DNA of 64,000 nt from Plectonema radiosum NIES-515 (GTDB lineage: Bacteria > Cyanobacteriota > Cyanobacteriia > Cyanobacteriales > Nostocaceae): contig NZ_JAOWRF010000316.1 in NCBI RefSeq assembly GCF_025753815.1, positions 1 through 64,000 on the forward strand, written 5' to 3'. The notes beneath the pieces were generated by a model, which saw only the letters and a list, made by a program, of their open reading frames with translations, had not been told where the DNA came from and made no database searches. The translations under genes were made by a program, and so were the position numbers. Below are positions 31,856-41,081 of the stretch, in pieces; within the stretch, counting starts at the first letter, position 1; every line of letters begins with the position of its first letter.

Positions 31856-33346
31856 ATGGAAAGTGATTCTAATTATTATGATAAAAAGCTCAATTTCACT
31901 CCTGTATCCCCAGTAGATTCCTTTAATCAAAAGGATGATTACAACTGGAGTTATGGATGTCACAGCAGCTTCAATTCAGCGACAAATGACGTGCAGATGC
32001 TCGATTCGTCTACCACTGCTTATAGTGAAAGTTATAACTATATTGATGGCTATGGTTTAATTAATGCCGCAGATGCAGTGAGTAAAGCTGCTGGTCAGAA
32101 GACTTTTGCTGATGTTCCTAACCTTGGTGGAAATAATTGGGGTGCTGACCTGGTAAAAGCTCCAGAAGCGTGGGCGAAGGGATACACTGGTAAAGGTGTT
32201 GTGGTTGCTGTGGTGGATACTGGAGTTGACCGCAACCATGACGACTTAAAGGATAATATCTGGACTAATACCAAAGAAATTGCTGGTAATGGCATAGATG
32301 ATGATGGCAATGGCTATGTTGATGATGTCAACGGTTGGAATTTTGACGGCAACGACAATAACACCTTAGATGTAGCCGGTCATGGCACTCATGTTTCTGG
32401 TACTATTGCGTCCGAGAAAAACGACTTTGGTGTGACTGGTATTGCTTATGATGCGAAAATTATGCCAGTCAAGGTTTTGAATGACTCTGGTAGTGGTTCT
32501 TATGATGCGATCGCACAGGGTATTCGTTATGCTGCCGACAATGGAGCCAATGTCATCAACCTCAGTTTAGGTGGTGATTATCCTAACAGCGTTCTAGAAT
32601 CAGCTTTGAAATATGCTAGCAGCAAAGGAGCGATCGTTGTCATGGCAGCGGGTAATGACAGTGGCTTACAACCAGGATACCCTGCCCGCTACGCAAACGA
32701 AACCGGAATTGCTGTTGGTGCTGTCGATAAGGAAAATAATTTGGCTAGCTTCTCTAACCTAGCTGGATTTAACCCACTTACCTACGTCACAGCTCCAGGA
32801 GTCGATATTTACTCGACACTTCCGGGTAATAAGTATGCGAATTATAGTGGCACATCAATGGCAACTCCTCACGTTGCTGGTGTAGTCGCATTGATGCTGA
32901 GTGCTAACCCTAATTTAACAGATGCCCAAGTGCGTCAAATTCTGCAAGACACTTCTGGAAATAGTACACAAGCGACAAATTCTAACTTCAGCTTAAGTTC
33001 TACAACTCAGAGCGATCGACTGATTGCAAATATATCTAATACCTCATTCCAGTCTTCTCCGGAAATTGCTGACGACTTTTTGCCCAGTTTTAACAGTGGA
33101 ATTGAAAGTGATTCTAGAAACCTTTTCCCAACTTACAAGCCTGCAACTTTTAGCTTCACCGATAGTTATATTAAAGACAATAAAATGCTTTTCCCAGAAC
33201 TTCAGTTACAATCCCAATATTCTCAAGACATTTTCGGCATCAATATTCACACCGATGCTCTTGTTGAAAACATATTAAAACAACCAAAAACACAAATCGA
33301 AGAGTATCAGGATTGGTTGTTTGATATCAATTCGCAAATAGTTTAG
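31856..33346 (+). CDS. Subtilisin-like (S8) serine protease
   Basis: A 496-residue protein of the subtilase family. After an N-terminal segment of about 85 residues (with DGYGLINAADAVSKA, a piece often seen at subtilase C-termini) comes the catalytic domain: Asp121 in VVDTGVDRNHDDL, His176 in GHGTHVSGTIAS, Asn in AAGNDSG and Ser334 in SGTSMATPHVAGV. About 110 residues without known domain follow. No Sec signal peptide is visible. The ATG at 31856 follows AGGAAAGAAG and is preferred over a TTG at 31781. It is probably the third protease cargo of the local type I secretion system. Confidence 0.88.
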   Translation: MESDSNYYDKKLNFTPVSPVDSFNQKDDYNWSYGCHSSFNSATNDVQMLDSSTTAYSESYNYIDGYGLINAADAVSKAAGQKTFADVPNLGGNNWGADLVKAPEAWAKGYTGKGVVVAVVDTGVDRNHDDLKDNIWTNTKEIAGNGIDDDGNGYVDDVNGWNFDGNDNNTLDVAGHGTHVSGTIASEKNDFGVTGIAYDAKIMPVKVLNDSGSGSYDAIAQGIRYAADNGANVINLSLGGDYPNSVLESALKYASSKGAIVVMAAGNDSGLQPGYPARYANETGIAVGAVDKENNLASFSNLAGFNPLTYVTAPGVDIYSTLPGNKYANYSGTSMATPHVAGVVALMLSANPNLTDAQVRQILQDTSGNSTQATNSNFSLSSTTQSDRLIANISNTSFQSSPEIADDFLPSFNSGIESDSRNLFPTYKPATFSFTDSYIKDNKMLFPELQLQSQYSQDIFGINIHTDALVENILKQPKTQIEEYQDWLFDINSQIV

Positions 33347-33399
33347 AAAAGACGATTTATCACAAAAACGCTCCACCCAACAGCCTAGAAGCCTATCGA

Positions 33400-33472
33400 T
33401 CGTTCTTTTATTATGCGTTGCCAAAACCCTTGATTAGACGTAGCATTGCTACGTCTTTTCTGGAGATGTTTA
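33400..33472. repeat. Partial MITE-like element
   Basis: TTATTATGCGTTGCCAAAAC, then GACGTAGCATTGCTACGTC and CTGGAGATGTTTA. The left terminus is missing. Confidence 0.6.
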
Positions 33473-33502
33473 ATGAGAAGTTGCGCGTCTTTGCACCCAA
33501 AT

Positions 33503-34999
33503 CTATCTCACAGAGAAAGCCTCGCTAAATCTGCGAGTCACCGGCTCGACGATGAAAGTCAAAATCGACTTCTTACGAGTGACAATTTCACCATTAGCAG
33601 TCATCCCTGGTGTAAATCCGACTTCTTGACCCCGCACAATTACAGAATGTTTATTTAGCTTAATTCTTGTCGGGAAAACTAAGCCTAATTCTTTATCGAC
33701 GATCGCATTCGGACTGACTTGCACAACTTCACCATTAACTGTGCCAAATTCTTGAAAAGGAAAGGTTGCCATTTTCACTTTGGCTTTCATTCCCTCCCGA
33801 ATAAAGCCAATATCGCGATTTAAAACTTTCACCTCTAGCAATAAGTCCTCGCCTTCTGGTAAAATAGATAATAACTCTTCACCTGATTGCACCGGTCCTT
33901 TGCTTGCTTTGATTCTGTAGATAGTTCCGGCAACCGGAGCTTTGATGGTTTCGTTATCTTGTTGCTTTCTTGCTTGTTCTAACTGACCTGCAACGTTGGT
34001 CATTTCTTCTTTGCGCTTGTTGAGTCCAGTTAAAATTTCACTTTTACGCTCTGATGCTACACGCTGCGCTTGATTGCGGGTGCCTTGATAAGCTGCTTCG
34101 ATAGAGCGAATTTCTTGCTTTTGCCCAGCGATATCTTTTTCTAAAGACGAAACTTTGTCTTGCTCTTCGTTAATTTTGGTTTGGGCATTAACTATCTCAT
34201 CTTTTGCCCTGGTTATTTGTGCATTTGCTTGGTTGTATGATTCTTGCGCTTGCAAATATTGTAATTTCGCTACTCCACCGCTCTTCAGTAAAGATCCAAG
34301 TCTATCTACTCTTTCTTGAGCTATCTTCAAGTTAGGTAATGTTTGGTTGCGGACTTGTTTAGCGTTTTCCAAATTATTTCTAATATTGGCAAGATTACTT
34401 CTAGCGTTATCTAAATTATCTTCCAAACGGGTGAGGCGTACTTTTGATTGGTCTATTAATGCTAATTGGCGGTTAGCATCAGCTTCAGCTGCTGCTTGAC
34501 GTGCTTTGAAGTCTTGTAAACGAGAGTTTAAAAGTTCATCTTGGATTTGCGTTCCCGCTATTGTACCACCAATACGTTCTGCATCCAAACGCCGCATGTC
34601 TTCTTGAATCAATTTTACAGATTTGCTGAGGCGAGCAACATCGGTTTTTTGAACACCGGGATCGCGTTGAAGCAAAATTTGGTCTTTCGCAACGCGATCG
34701 CCTTCTTTAACGTTCACTGATACAATTGACCCACCACCCAGCGATGTCACCGGTCGCACTTGTGCCGAAGGAATTAATTCCCCTGGTGCTGTCGCTACTT
34801 CATCTATTTGCGAAAAATTTGCCCAAGCGATCGTTCCAAATATCACCGCACTAATTGTTCCTGCTAAAATTCTCGTGTATAGCGGTGGTAATTCCTGTAC
34901 CGCTTTACTTAATTCATAAGATAATTGGTCTTCTGGTTTCGCGAATCTTTCTTTTGTCTGACGTGCTTGAGCAGCATTTGCAACTATGGAAGATTTCAT
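33503..34999 (-). CDS. HlyD-family type I secretion membrane-fusion protein
   Basis: A 498-residue periplasmic adaptor. One N-terminal membrane helix (ILAGTISAVIFGTIAWANF, about 43-61) is followed by a lipoyl half-motif (RPVTSLGGGSIVSVNVKEGD), a long coiled-coil hairpin (about 120-340, with LIDQSKVRLTRLEDNLDNAR and NAQTKINEEQDKVSSLEKDI), the second lipoyl half (IKAPVAGTIYRIKASKGPVQ) and a C-terminal beta domain (FTPGMTANGEIVTRKKSIL). It would connect the ABC exporter at 22.2-25.0 kb to an outer-membrane TolC-like channel not encoded here. It faces the proteases from the opposite strand. Confidence 0.93.
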   Translation of the reverse strand: MKSSIVANAAQARQTKERFAKPEDQLSYELSKAVQELPPLYTRILAGTISAVIFGTIAWANFSQIDEVATAPGELIPSAQVRPVTSLGGGSIVSVNVKEGDRVAKDQILLQRDPGVQKTDVARLSKSVKLIQEDMRRLDAERIGGTIAGTQIQDELLNSRLQDFKARQAAAEADANRQLALIDQSKVRLTRLEDNLDNARSNLANIRNNLENAKQVRNQTLPNLKIAQERVDRLGSLLKSGGVAKLQYLQAQESYNQANAQITRAKDEIVNAQTKINEEQDKVSSLEKDIAGQKQEIRSIEAAYQGTRNQAQRVASERKSEILTGLNKRKEEMTNVAGQLEQARKQQDNETIKAPVAGTIYRIKASKGPVQSGEELLSILPEGEDLLLEVKVLNRDIGFIREGMKAKVKMATFPFQEFGTVNGEVVQVSPNAIVDKELGLVFPTRIKLNKHSVIVRGQEVGFTPGMTANGEIVTRKKSILTFIVEPVTRRFSEAFSVR

Positions 35000-35095
35000 A
35001 TTTGGTTAGTTGTTAGTTGTTAGTTGTTGGTGGTTATTTGTTAGTTGTTGGTTAGTTGTTGGTTAATGGTTAGTTGTTGGTGGTTGTTCTACTAA
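35000..35095. repeat. Heptameric STRR (TTAGTTG/TTGGTTG)
   Basis: Imperfect repeats of TTAGTTGT, TTGGTTAG and TTGGTGGT directly upstream of the hlyD-like gene. They are short tandemly repeated repetitive sequences of the kind described in heterocystous cyanobacteria. Confidence 0.8.
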
Positions 35096-35101
35096 TATCA
35101 T

Positions 35102-35206
35102 TATGAAGATGCATATAATTTAGCCTAGGTCGGTAGGCTTTGTTTGTGTAGCCCCAGGCTTACAGCCTGAGGGCATCATGTGCAGCCTCACATAAAATTG
35201 GTATAA
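35102..35206. repeat. Dispersed palindromic element (copy of 42555-42665)
   Basis: GAAGATGCATATAATTTAGC, then a GTAGCCCCAGGCTTACAGCC stem, GAGGGCATCATGTGCAGCC and TCACATAAAATTGGTATAAC. A second copy with the same borders is at about 42555-42665. About 105 bp, non-coding. Confidence 0.8.
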
Positions 35207-35260
35207 CCAAATTACAACTATCAACTATCAACCATCAACTATCAACTATCCACTATCCAG

Positions 35261-36136
35261 TTAAACTGCTAAATAACGCTTGATGAAACTTTCCAAGCTT
35301 TCTAGCTTAAAATTATAAATTGCCTCTAAATTGGCAATTTCCTCAGTTGTACAGAAAAATTCATTCGCTAGCAATGTACGAAAGGTTCCCAAAGCTTTTT
35401 GTCCTTCGGAATTAAATAAACCTAATCCACCCCGTAACCCATCAACTAGCAAAAGTGGTGCGTTAATCAATAGTGGCTCTTTGTTGAAGATGCGACTAAA
35501 AATCTGAGGAATATCTCCTCGCAATAAAATCTCCGGTCCTCCGACTGGTAAAATTTTGTTACGAGCAGCTGAAACTGTCACAGAATCTACTACCATTTTT
35601 GCTAAATCATCTGTACTCACAATTGAAGTACGGTTTTTCGCATCGCCAATAAGCAAATAAAGTCCCGTTTCCCGAAACCGTTCTGCTAATGGCAGTAAAT
35701 TTGATGCTAATCCAGCTGGGCGTAAAATAGTGTAATTTAAACCACTCCCTTGTAAATAGCGTTCTACTGCTCGTTTTGCTTTGAAAACCGGAGCATCTTC
35801 ATACCCTCGGTCAACACCTAGTACGGAAATAAAGACAAAGTGCTCTACTTTATTGGCTTTTGCTTGCTCGATTAATTCAATATTCGCTCGGTAGTCCAGA
35901 GATAAGGCATTGCTACTTGAACCGTGGGCGCTGATAATATACTGTACCCCCTGACAAGCTTTCGGGATATCTTTTTCTTCTTGCAAATCACCGATGAAGA
36001 TGTCAGATCCTCGATGTTCTAACTCGCTGTAACGCGATGTCAAACGCACAAATGACCTCACCGACATCTCTTGTGTACGTAGTAGTCGCACGACTCTGCG
36101 ACCAATATCTCCTGTTGCTCCAGTTACCAAAAACAT
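35261..36136 (-). CDS. Atypical short-chain dehydrogenase (NmrA/Ycf39-like NAD(P)-binding protein)
   Basis: A 291-residue Rossmann-fold protein with the nucleotide motif GATGDIGRRVVRLL at residue 6, RSFVRLTSRYSELE (cofactor selectivity region), GVQYIISAHGSS and VEHFVFISVLGVDRGYEDAP, where no clear YxxxK active site appears. LRPAGLASNLLPL and VSTDDLAKMVVDSV are typical of atypical extended SDRs such as NmrA, HSCARG and Ycf39. A redox sensor or chaperone-like role for a photosynthetic complex is possible but not shown. It is flanked by STRR arrays on both sides. Confidence 0.85.
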   Translation of the reverse strand: MFLVTGATGDIGRRVVRLLRTQEMSVRSFVRLTSRYSELEHRGSDIFIGDLQEEKDIPKACQGVQYIISAHGSSSNALSLDYRANIELIEQAKANKVEHFVFISVLGVDRGYEDAPVFKAKRAVERYLQGSGLNYTILRPAGLASNLLPLAERFRETGLYLLIGDAKNRTSIVSTDDLAKMVVDSVTVSAARNKILPVGGPEILLRGDIPQIFSRIFNKEPLLINAPLLLVDGLRGGLGLFNSEGQKALGTFRTLLANEFFCTTEEIANLEAIYNFKLESLESFIKRYLAV

Positions 36137-36157
36137 ATAAGTTTGAATTATGTGTTG

Positions 36158-36390
36158 GTTGATCGTTGATCGTTGATGGTTGTTGGTTGATGGTTGTTGG
36201 TTGATGGTTGTTAGTTGTTAGTTGTTGGTTGTTGGTTGTTAGTTAACCCCTAACTCCTAACTCCTAACCCCTAACTCCTAACTCCTAACCCCTAACTCCT
36301 AACCCCTAACTCCTAACCCCTAACTCCTAACCCCTAACTCCTAACCCCTAACTCCTAACCCCTAACTCCTAACCCCTAACCCCTAACCAC
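36158..36390. repeat. Large heptameric STRR array
   Basis: 36158-36243 consists of TTGGTTG/TTAGTTG units. 36244-36390 consists of alternating CTAACCC and CTAACTC heptamers, about 20 units in all, giving a telomere-like appearance. It is the longest such array in the window and separates the SDR gene from exonuclease III. Confidence 0.9.
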
Positions 36391-36400
36391 ATCCTAAAAT

Positions 36401-37183
36401 CTAAAATTCAACAATGACGGGTGTATGGTCGCTCGGTTGAGGTAATTTTCTCGGTGCTACATCAATGGTGCAGCTGACTGCACCCTCATACAAGGGATCT
36501 GTGAGATAATGATGGTCAATTCGCCAACCTAAGTTACGGCGAAATGCGGCAGCGCGATAGTCCCACCAGCTATAATGTCCGCCTTCTGTGGTAAATTTAC
36601 GAAAGGCGTCGGCAAATCCTAAGGCGAGAATCTTTCTTAAGGCTTGGCGTTCGAGTTGAGATGCCATAATATGATTTTCCGCAATTACACCTTCATGAAT
36701 ATCTTCAGGCTCTAAGGCTATATTAAAGTCCCCACAGATACAGATTTTTGGTTGTGATGATAAGAGCGATCGCAAATACTCATAGAGCAATTCTAACCAT
36801 TCGAGCTTATATTCATATTTCTCGCTTCCCACGGCTGAACCATTGGGAACGTAAAGATTAACGATGCGAATGCCATTATTTACACCTGTAATCACCCGTT
36901 TGGAATCATCCCAAGTTGGCTCTATATTTGCCAAAATCGATGTAAAACCAGTACTTACATCTGTAAGCGGTTCACGACTAATCAGAGCCACACCGTTGTA
37001 AGCTTTTTGCCCTGATGTATACAAATGATAGCCCAATTCTTCAAAAGGCGATCGCGGAAAGCTACTATCTACAACTTTGGTTTCTTGTAAGCACAGGACA
37101 TCAACCGGATTTTCACTCAACCAATTCACAACGTGTTCTAAACGAGTACGAATTGAGTTGACATTCCAAGTAGCTATTTTCAT
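36401..37183 (-). CDS. xth: Exodeoxyribonuclease III
   Basis: A 260-residue AP endonuclease / 3'-5' exonuclease of the ExoIII family, acting in base-excision repair. Active-site elements are all present: TWNVNSIRTRL (Asn7), CLQETKV (metal-binding Glu34), NLYVPNG, GDFNIA (Asp and Asn), WRIDHHYLT and the C-terminal SDHTPVIVEF (Asp-His pair). Length is standard. A promoter was not identified; the upstream 480 bp is a shared divergent region with the glycosyltransferase gene. Confidence 0.95.
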   Translation of the reverse strand: MKIATWNVNSIRTRLEHVVNWLSENPVDVLCLQETKVVDSSFPRSPFEELGYHLYTSGQKAYNGVALISREPLTDVSTGFTSILANIEPTWDDSKRVITGVNNGIRIVNLYVPNGSAVGSEKYEYKLEWLELLYEYLRSLLSSQPKICICGDFNIALEPEDIHEGVIAENHIMASQLERQALRKILALGFADAFRKFTTEGGHYSWWDYRAAAFRRNLGWRIDHHYLTDPLYEGAVSCTIDVAPRKLPQPSDHTPVIVEF

Positions 37184-37664
37184 TCTTTTAAATTATCAGT
37201 AAGTCAGTTGTTATTTCTCAAGATTTATTAAGTTAGTTTGATTCCATAAAAATTCATTTGAACAAAAATTTAGTATTTTCAGCTACAAAATATCTAATTT
37301 AAAAGAGGGGGAAAGGGGAAAGGGTAAGGGGGAAAGGGTAAGAAATATAGAGTTATAGTGAATAAATCCCTATTTTATTTCCGTCCCTTTTCTCTTTTCC
37401 CCTTCTTGGTAATATATGATCCCCAAGATAGATGAAAGTATTTAGGATTACGCTGTAATATAGATATGGGGTTGGCTGATAAATGTGTGGTAAGAGTGTT
37501 TATTTAGTTAATTGTATTTTCCGAGTACGGTTAACTTATATTGCGGTATGGGGAGTAAATAAGGTTAATTTCAATTGCAAACACTTAAGTAGAAATGCTC
37601 TCCTGTGATAAGATTTCAGTGTATAATGTGAGGAATTTTTCAGCAGAACAAGCAAAGCAAAGAA
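37184..37664. promoter_or_regulatory. Divergent intergenic region with a consensus -10 box
   Basis: About 480 bp between xth and the glycosyltransferase gene. It contains a purine-rich run of GGGGAAAGGGTAAG units (37302-37342) and its pyrimidine counterpart near 37385-37405. TATAAT (37622-37627) is a perfect -10, 38 bp before the glycosyltransferase ATG; no good -35 is seen. Confidence 0.5.
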
Positions 37665-38732
37665 ATGAAAATCGCTCAAGTAGCCCCCTTATGGGAACAA
37701 GTTCCACCTCCGAGTTATGGAGGAATTGAGTTGGTAGTGAGTCGATTGACTGATGAACTAGTGCGTCGAGGTCATGATGTAACTTTGTTCGCTTCTGGAG
37801 ATTCACAAACCTTAGCTGATTTAAAAGCAGTTTATCCGCGTGCATTGCGCTTAGACCCGAATGTCAAAGATTATGGCGTGTATGAAACACTCGAACTCAG
37901 TCAAGTTTACCAAAATTCAGCGGAATTTGACATCATCCATTCCCATGTAGGGATTTCGGCATTACCTTTAGCCAGTTTGGTGTCCACACCAACAGTTCAT
38001 ACTTTGCATAGTAGATTTACGAACGACAACCGTAACGTATTTTCTTACCACCAAAAGCAAGCATACGTCAGCATTAGTAACGCGCAACGCCAAATCGATC
38101 TCAACTACGTCGGCACAGTATACAACGGAATTAATCCGGCAGATTATCCTTTTGTCGCCAAACCTCAAGAACCGCCATATTTAGCATTTTTAGGACGCTT
38201 TTCACCAGAAAAAGGACCGCAACATGCGATCGCGATTGCGAAAAAAACAGGTTGGCGTCTGAAAATGGCTGGAAAAATCGATTTAGTAGACTCTAAGTTT
38301 TTTGAACAAGAAATTGCTACAGAAATAGATGGTCAGCAAATTGAATACCTCGGTGAAATAAACCACACCGAAAAAGCTGAACTTCTGGGCAATGCTACTA
38401 TTACACTTTTCCCCATTACCTGGAGCGAACCTTTTGGTTTAGTAATGATTGAATCAATGGCTACTGGGACACCAGTAATTGCCCTGAATTTAGGTTCAGT
38501 ACCGGAAGTGATCGCCCAAGGTGTTACAGGTATGGTTTGCCAAAGTTATGATGAAATGGCGGCAATGATAAAATCTGCTTTAAAATTAAATCGTCAAACT
38601 TGCCGAGAATACGTAGAAAACAACTTTAGTGTTAGCCAAATGGTTAACGGCTATGAAGCGGTTTATGAAAAAATCATTCAAGACCGGATTGATTTAAATG
38701 GACGCCTTCATGTCGGTAAAATTCGCTTTTAA
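37665..38732 (+). CDS. Glycosyltransferase family 4 protein
   Basis: A 355-residue GT-B glycosyltransferase. The N-terminal domain has PPPSYGGIELVVSRLTDEL, a glycine-rich loop for acceptor or phosphate contacts, and DIIHSHVGISALPLA. The C-terminal donor domain has FLGRFSPEKGPQHAI and the E-x7-E signature in PITWSEPFGLVMIESMATG, followed by TPVIALNLGSVPEVI. Retaining transfer of a sugar from a nucleotide donor is expected; acceptor unknown. It is followed after 55 bp by a small zinc-ribbon gene on the same strand. Confidence 0.9.
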   Translation: MKIAQVAPLWEQVPPPSYGGIELVVSRLTDELVRRGHDVTLFASGDSQTLADLKAVYPRALRLDPNVKDYGVYETLELSQVYQNSAEFDIIHSHVGISALPLASLVSTPTVHTLHSRFTNDNRNVFSYHQKQAYVSISNAQRQIDLNYVGTVYNGINPADYPFVAKPQEPPYLAFLGRFSPEKGPQHAIAIAKKTGWRLKMAGKIDLVDSKFFEQEIATEIDGQQIEYLGEINHTEKAELLGNATITLFPITWSEPFGLVMIESMATGTPVIALNLGSVPEVIAQGVTGMVCQSYDEMAAMIKSALKLNRQTCREYVENNFSVSQMVNGYEAVYEKIIQDRIDLNGRLHVGKIRF

Positions 38733-38787
38733 TTAACGCTTTTTTTTCTACTTCAAACAAACAACGATTTTTATGGAGGACATTCGT

Positions 38788-38973
38788 ATGAGTATGAAAG
38801 CCAACACCTGTCCGTGTTGCGGTGCTTCCCTGCTACGTCATGTCCGTCAAGGTGAATTATACTGGTTTTGTCAATCTTGTCGCCAAGAAGTTCCACAGTT
38901 AACAGTTTGTTCCTTGACTAACCCAGAAACCAGAACCACGGGAGTGCTTACCCCTCCAGCAGTGAATTCTTAA
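38788..38973 (+). CDS. Small zinc-ribbon protein
   Basis: A 61-residue protein with two CxxC pairs, CPCCGASLLRHVRQGELYWF and FCQSCRQEVPQL, the rest being a variable tail. Zinc binding is expected. The ATG at 38788 lies 8 bp after GGAGG (38775-38779) and is preferred over ATG 38773, which is upstream of that site. Paralogue of the gene at 17816-18019. Many cyanobacteria carry several such genes; function unknown. Confidence 0.75.
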   Translation: MSMKANTCPCCGASLLRHVRQGELYWFCQSCRQEVPQLTVCSLTNPETRTTGVLTPPAVNS

Positions 38974-39040
38974 ATTATCCAGACTCATCCTCAAAGTTGA
39001 AAGTTCCCAGGTTCCTAAAATTCGAGATTAATTAACCTTT

Positions 39041-39230
39041 GTACATAGGAGTGGAAAAGATGTAGAGACGTTCCGGTGGAACGTCTTTACAAGGGTTTCG
39101 GACAAAGCATAATTAAATTCGGTCGATATCTTTTATACATAGGAATGGAAAAGATGTAGAGACGCGAAATACGAAGTCTCTACGCTAGTCTGATCGTGCA
39201 ACGCATAATTAATTTCTATCAGATGTCTTT
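39041..39230. repeat. Pair of MITE-like elements
   Basis: Two direct copies of TACATAGGAGTGGAAAAGAT followed by GTAGAGACG cores, one with GTTCCGGTGGAAC, the other with CGAAATACG. Each ends in CGCATAATTAA(A)TTC and GATATC/GATGTC. No gene is present in 38974-39285. Confidence 0.75.
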
Positions 39231-39285
39231 TGATAAAGTTGTCGGCTTCACCTGGTAAAATCAGGTGGAGCACTCTTAATGGGTT

Positions 39286-40320
39286 TTGGCTGTGTTAGCA
39301 GCATTGCTTTATGGTCAGGAAGATTTACGGTTAGAGTCAGTTGCCAATCCTACTCCTGGTGAGGGTGAAGTCGTAATCCTTGTGGGAATAGCCACAACTT
39401 GTGGTACGGATTTGAAAGTTTGGCGGCGCGGGGGTCATGCTAAAATGCTTAAGCCTCCAACTCTGTTTGGTCATGAGGCAGCTGGACGAATTGTCGAATT
39501 AGGTGCAGGTGTTAGGGGTTGGAAAGTAGGCGATCGCGTGGTGGCAAATAATTCTGCCCCATGCACGAATTGCTTTTTTTGTCAACGCCAAGAATATTCG
39601 CTTTGCCCGAATCTAACTTGGAATAATGGCACTTTTGCCAAATACTTAAAAATTCCCGCAGCGATAGTTCAGCATAATTTGTTGCCGATTCCCGATGACT
39701 TGCCAGATGAATTGGCAGCGATGACGGAACCTTTAGCTTGTGTGTTGCACGGGGTAGCACGTTCTAACGTCAAAGCTGGGGATAAAGTAGTCGTGTTGGG
39801 AGACGGAGCGATCGGCTTGATGTTTGTCGCCAAGTTAGCGTATGATTTTGCTGCTGAGGTGTTTCTGTTGGGTGGTAATGATACTCGGTTAGAAATTGGG
39901 ACAAAGCTGGGTGCAGCAAAGACTTTTAATTATCGTCAGATAGCAGATATTCCCAGTTTGGTGAAAGAACTAACCGATGGGTGGGGTGCAGATGTGGTGA
40001 TTGAAGCGACTGGTGTACCGAGCGTTTGGGAAAGTGCGATCGCCTGCGCTCGTCCTGGTGCTACAGTCAATTTATTCGGTGGTTGTCCGCGAGATACCAC
40101 AATTACTGTCAATACAGAACAGCTACATTACACTGAGCTTACACTAAAAGGCGTATTTCACAATACTCCAAAGTTTGTGCGGGAAGCTTTATCACTCATC
40201 GCAAGTCGAAAAATTCCCTTTGAGTTACTTATCAGCGAACAGCGTCCTTTGAAAGATTTAGAACAGGTATTTTCTGATATGAAGGCGCGTAAAGTAATTA
40301 AAGTAGCGATGATTCCGTAA
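39286..40320 (+). CDS. Zinc-dependent medium-chain alcohol/polyol dehydrogenase
   Basis: A protein of about 344 residues of the MDR superfamily (threonine/sorbitol dehydrogenase-like). Catalytic zinc region: ATTCGTDLKVWRRG (Cys near 39) and LFGHEAAGRIVELGAG (His-Glu). Structural zinc lobe: CTNCFFCQRQEYSLC. Then the Rossmann motif VVVLGDGAIGLMFV and VIEATGVPSVWESA. It would oxidise an alcohol or polyol with NAD(P)+. No ATG is available in frame: TTG 39286 or GTG 39292 must serve, so the start is uncertain by two codons. Appears monocistronic. Confidence 0.9.
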   Translation: MAVLAALLYGQEDLRLESVANPTPGEGEVVILVGIATTCGTDLKVWRRGGHAKMLKPPTLFGHEAAGRIVELGAGVRGWKVGDRVVANNSAPCTNCFFCQRQEYSLCPNLTWNNGTFAKYLKIPAAIVQHNLLPIPDDLPDELAAMTEPLACVLHGVARSNVKAGDKVVVLGDGAIGLMFVAKLAYDFAAEVFLLGGNDTRLEIGTKLGAAKTFNYRQIADIPSLVKELTDGWGADVVIEATGVPSVWESAIACARPGATVNLFGGCPRDTTITVNTEQLHYTELTLKGVFHNTPKFVREALSLIASRKIPFELLISEQRPLKDLEQVFSDMKARKVIKVAMIP

Positions 40321-40487
40321 TTAGGTAGGTTGAATTAAATATAAAACCACTAAGAGGGTATGTTACCGCCGAAAGTACAGCACCTGCGATCGTTATTTTC
40401 AACTATGCAATCAATTTTGAAGGAAAAAGGGAAAACTATGATTACACCCTCTATGGAGGGAATCGTAATCTAAATCCCCAAGAGAAA

Positions 40488-41081
40488 ATGTTAAAAAAAC
40501 CTCTGTTGATTTCTCTAGTTCCCTTAATTTGCCTGGGAATGCTTTCTGATTCCAAAGTTAATGCTTTACCAGGGCAAAGTACAGAGGAAGTCGGCACTTG
40601 GATTAAAGCTAATTCTACACTTCGTCCCAGCCCAAATGAGCGCTTTTTGATTCAAAAGACTGATACAGCAGCACAGCGATTTAGTTTTCAAGCATCGGTG
40701 TTACCACCTGGTAGAGTCGCTTTTACCAAAAACCGCAGCAGAATACGCACTGAACGGATTGCGATGTATGATGCAATTAATGGGATTACGGCTCAACGGT
40801 TGCAAGAATCGTTGCGCGTAATTTATGGGTTGGATATATATCAAGATTTCAATCGCGCTCAGGTGATATATGAGTATCCGAATCAAAGTGCGATAAATAA
40901 TGCGCGTTTGGCGAAAACTCCCATTAGAGAAGCATTGCAGGGAGAATTACGTGTAGGCGATCGCTATGCATATTGGGTAGAAGTTGCTCAACCCAAAGAA
41001 GGTAAAGCCTTCGTCGGTCAGATGACAGTTTTGCTCAAAACCGATTTAGATAAGTTAGAAGCCGAATTGCGAAATCGTTAA
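40488..41081 (+). CDS. Conserved secreted protein of unknown function
   Basis: A 197-residue protein with a signal peptide (MLKKPLLISLVPLICLGMLS, cleavage near VNALPG). The mature part has GTWIKANSTLRPSPNERFLI, RFSFQASVLPPGRVAFTKNR, IYGLDIYQDFNRAQVIYEYP and GELRVGDRYAYWVEVAQPK. I do not recognise a named domain; the style is that of cyanobacterial periplasmic hypothetical proteins. A MITE-like element starts at the base following its stop codon. Confidence 0.7.
   Translation: MLKKPLLISLVPLICLGMLSDSKVNALPGQSTEEVGTWIKANSTLRPSPNERFLIQKTDTAAQRFSFQASVLPPGRVAFTKNRSRIRTERIAMYDAINGITAQRLQESLRVIYGLDIYQDFNRAQVIYEYPNQSAINNARLAKTPIREALQGELRVGDRYAYWVEVAQPKEGKAFVGQMTVLLKTDLDKLEAELRNR

Noticed and set aside
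33446-33658. 70-codon plus-strand frame at the hlyD 3' end
   Set aside because: Lies antisense to the HlyD coding region and a repeat; no features.
36244-36390. Tandem heptamers as a possible CRISPR or true telomere
   Set aside because: No spacers between units, and the array is internal to a chromosome-like gene context; it is an STRR.
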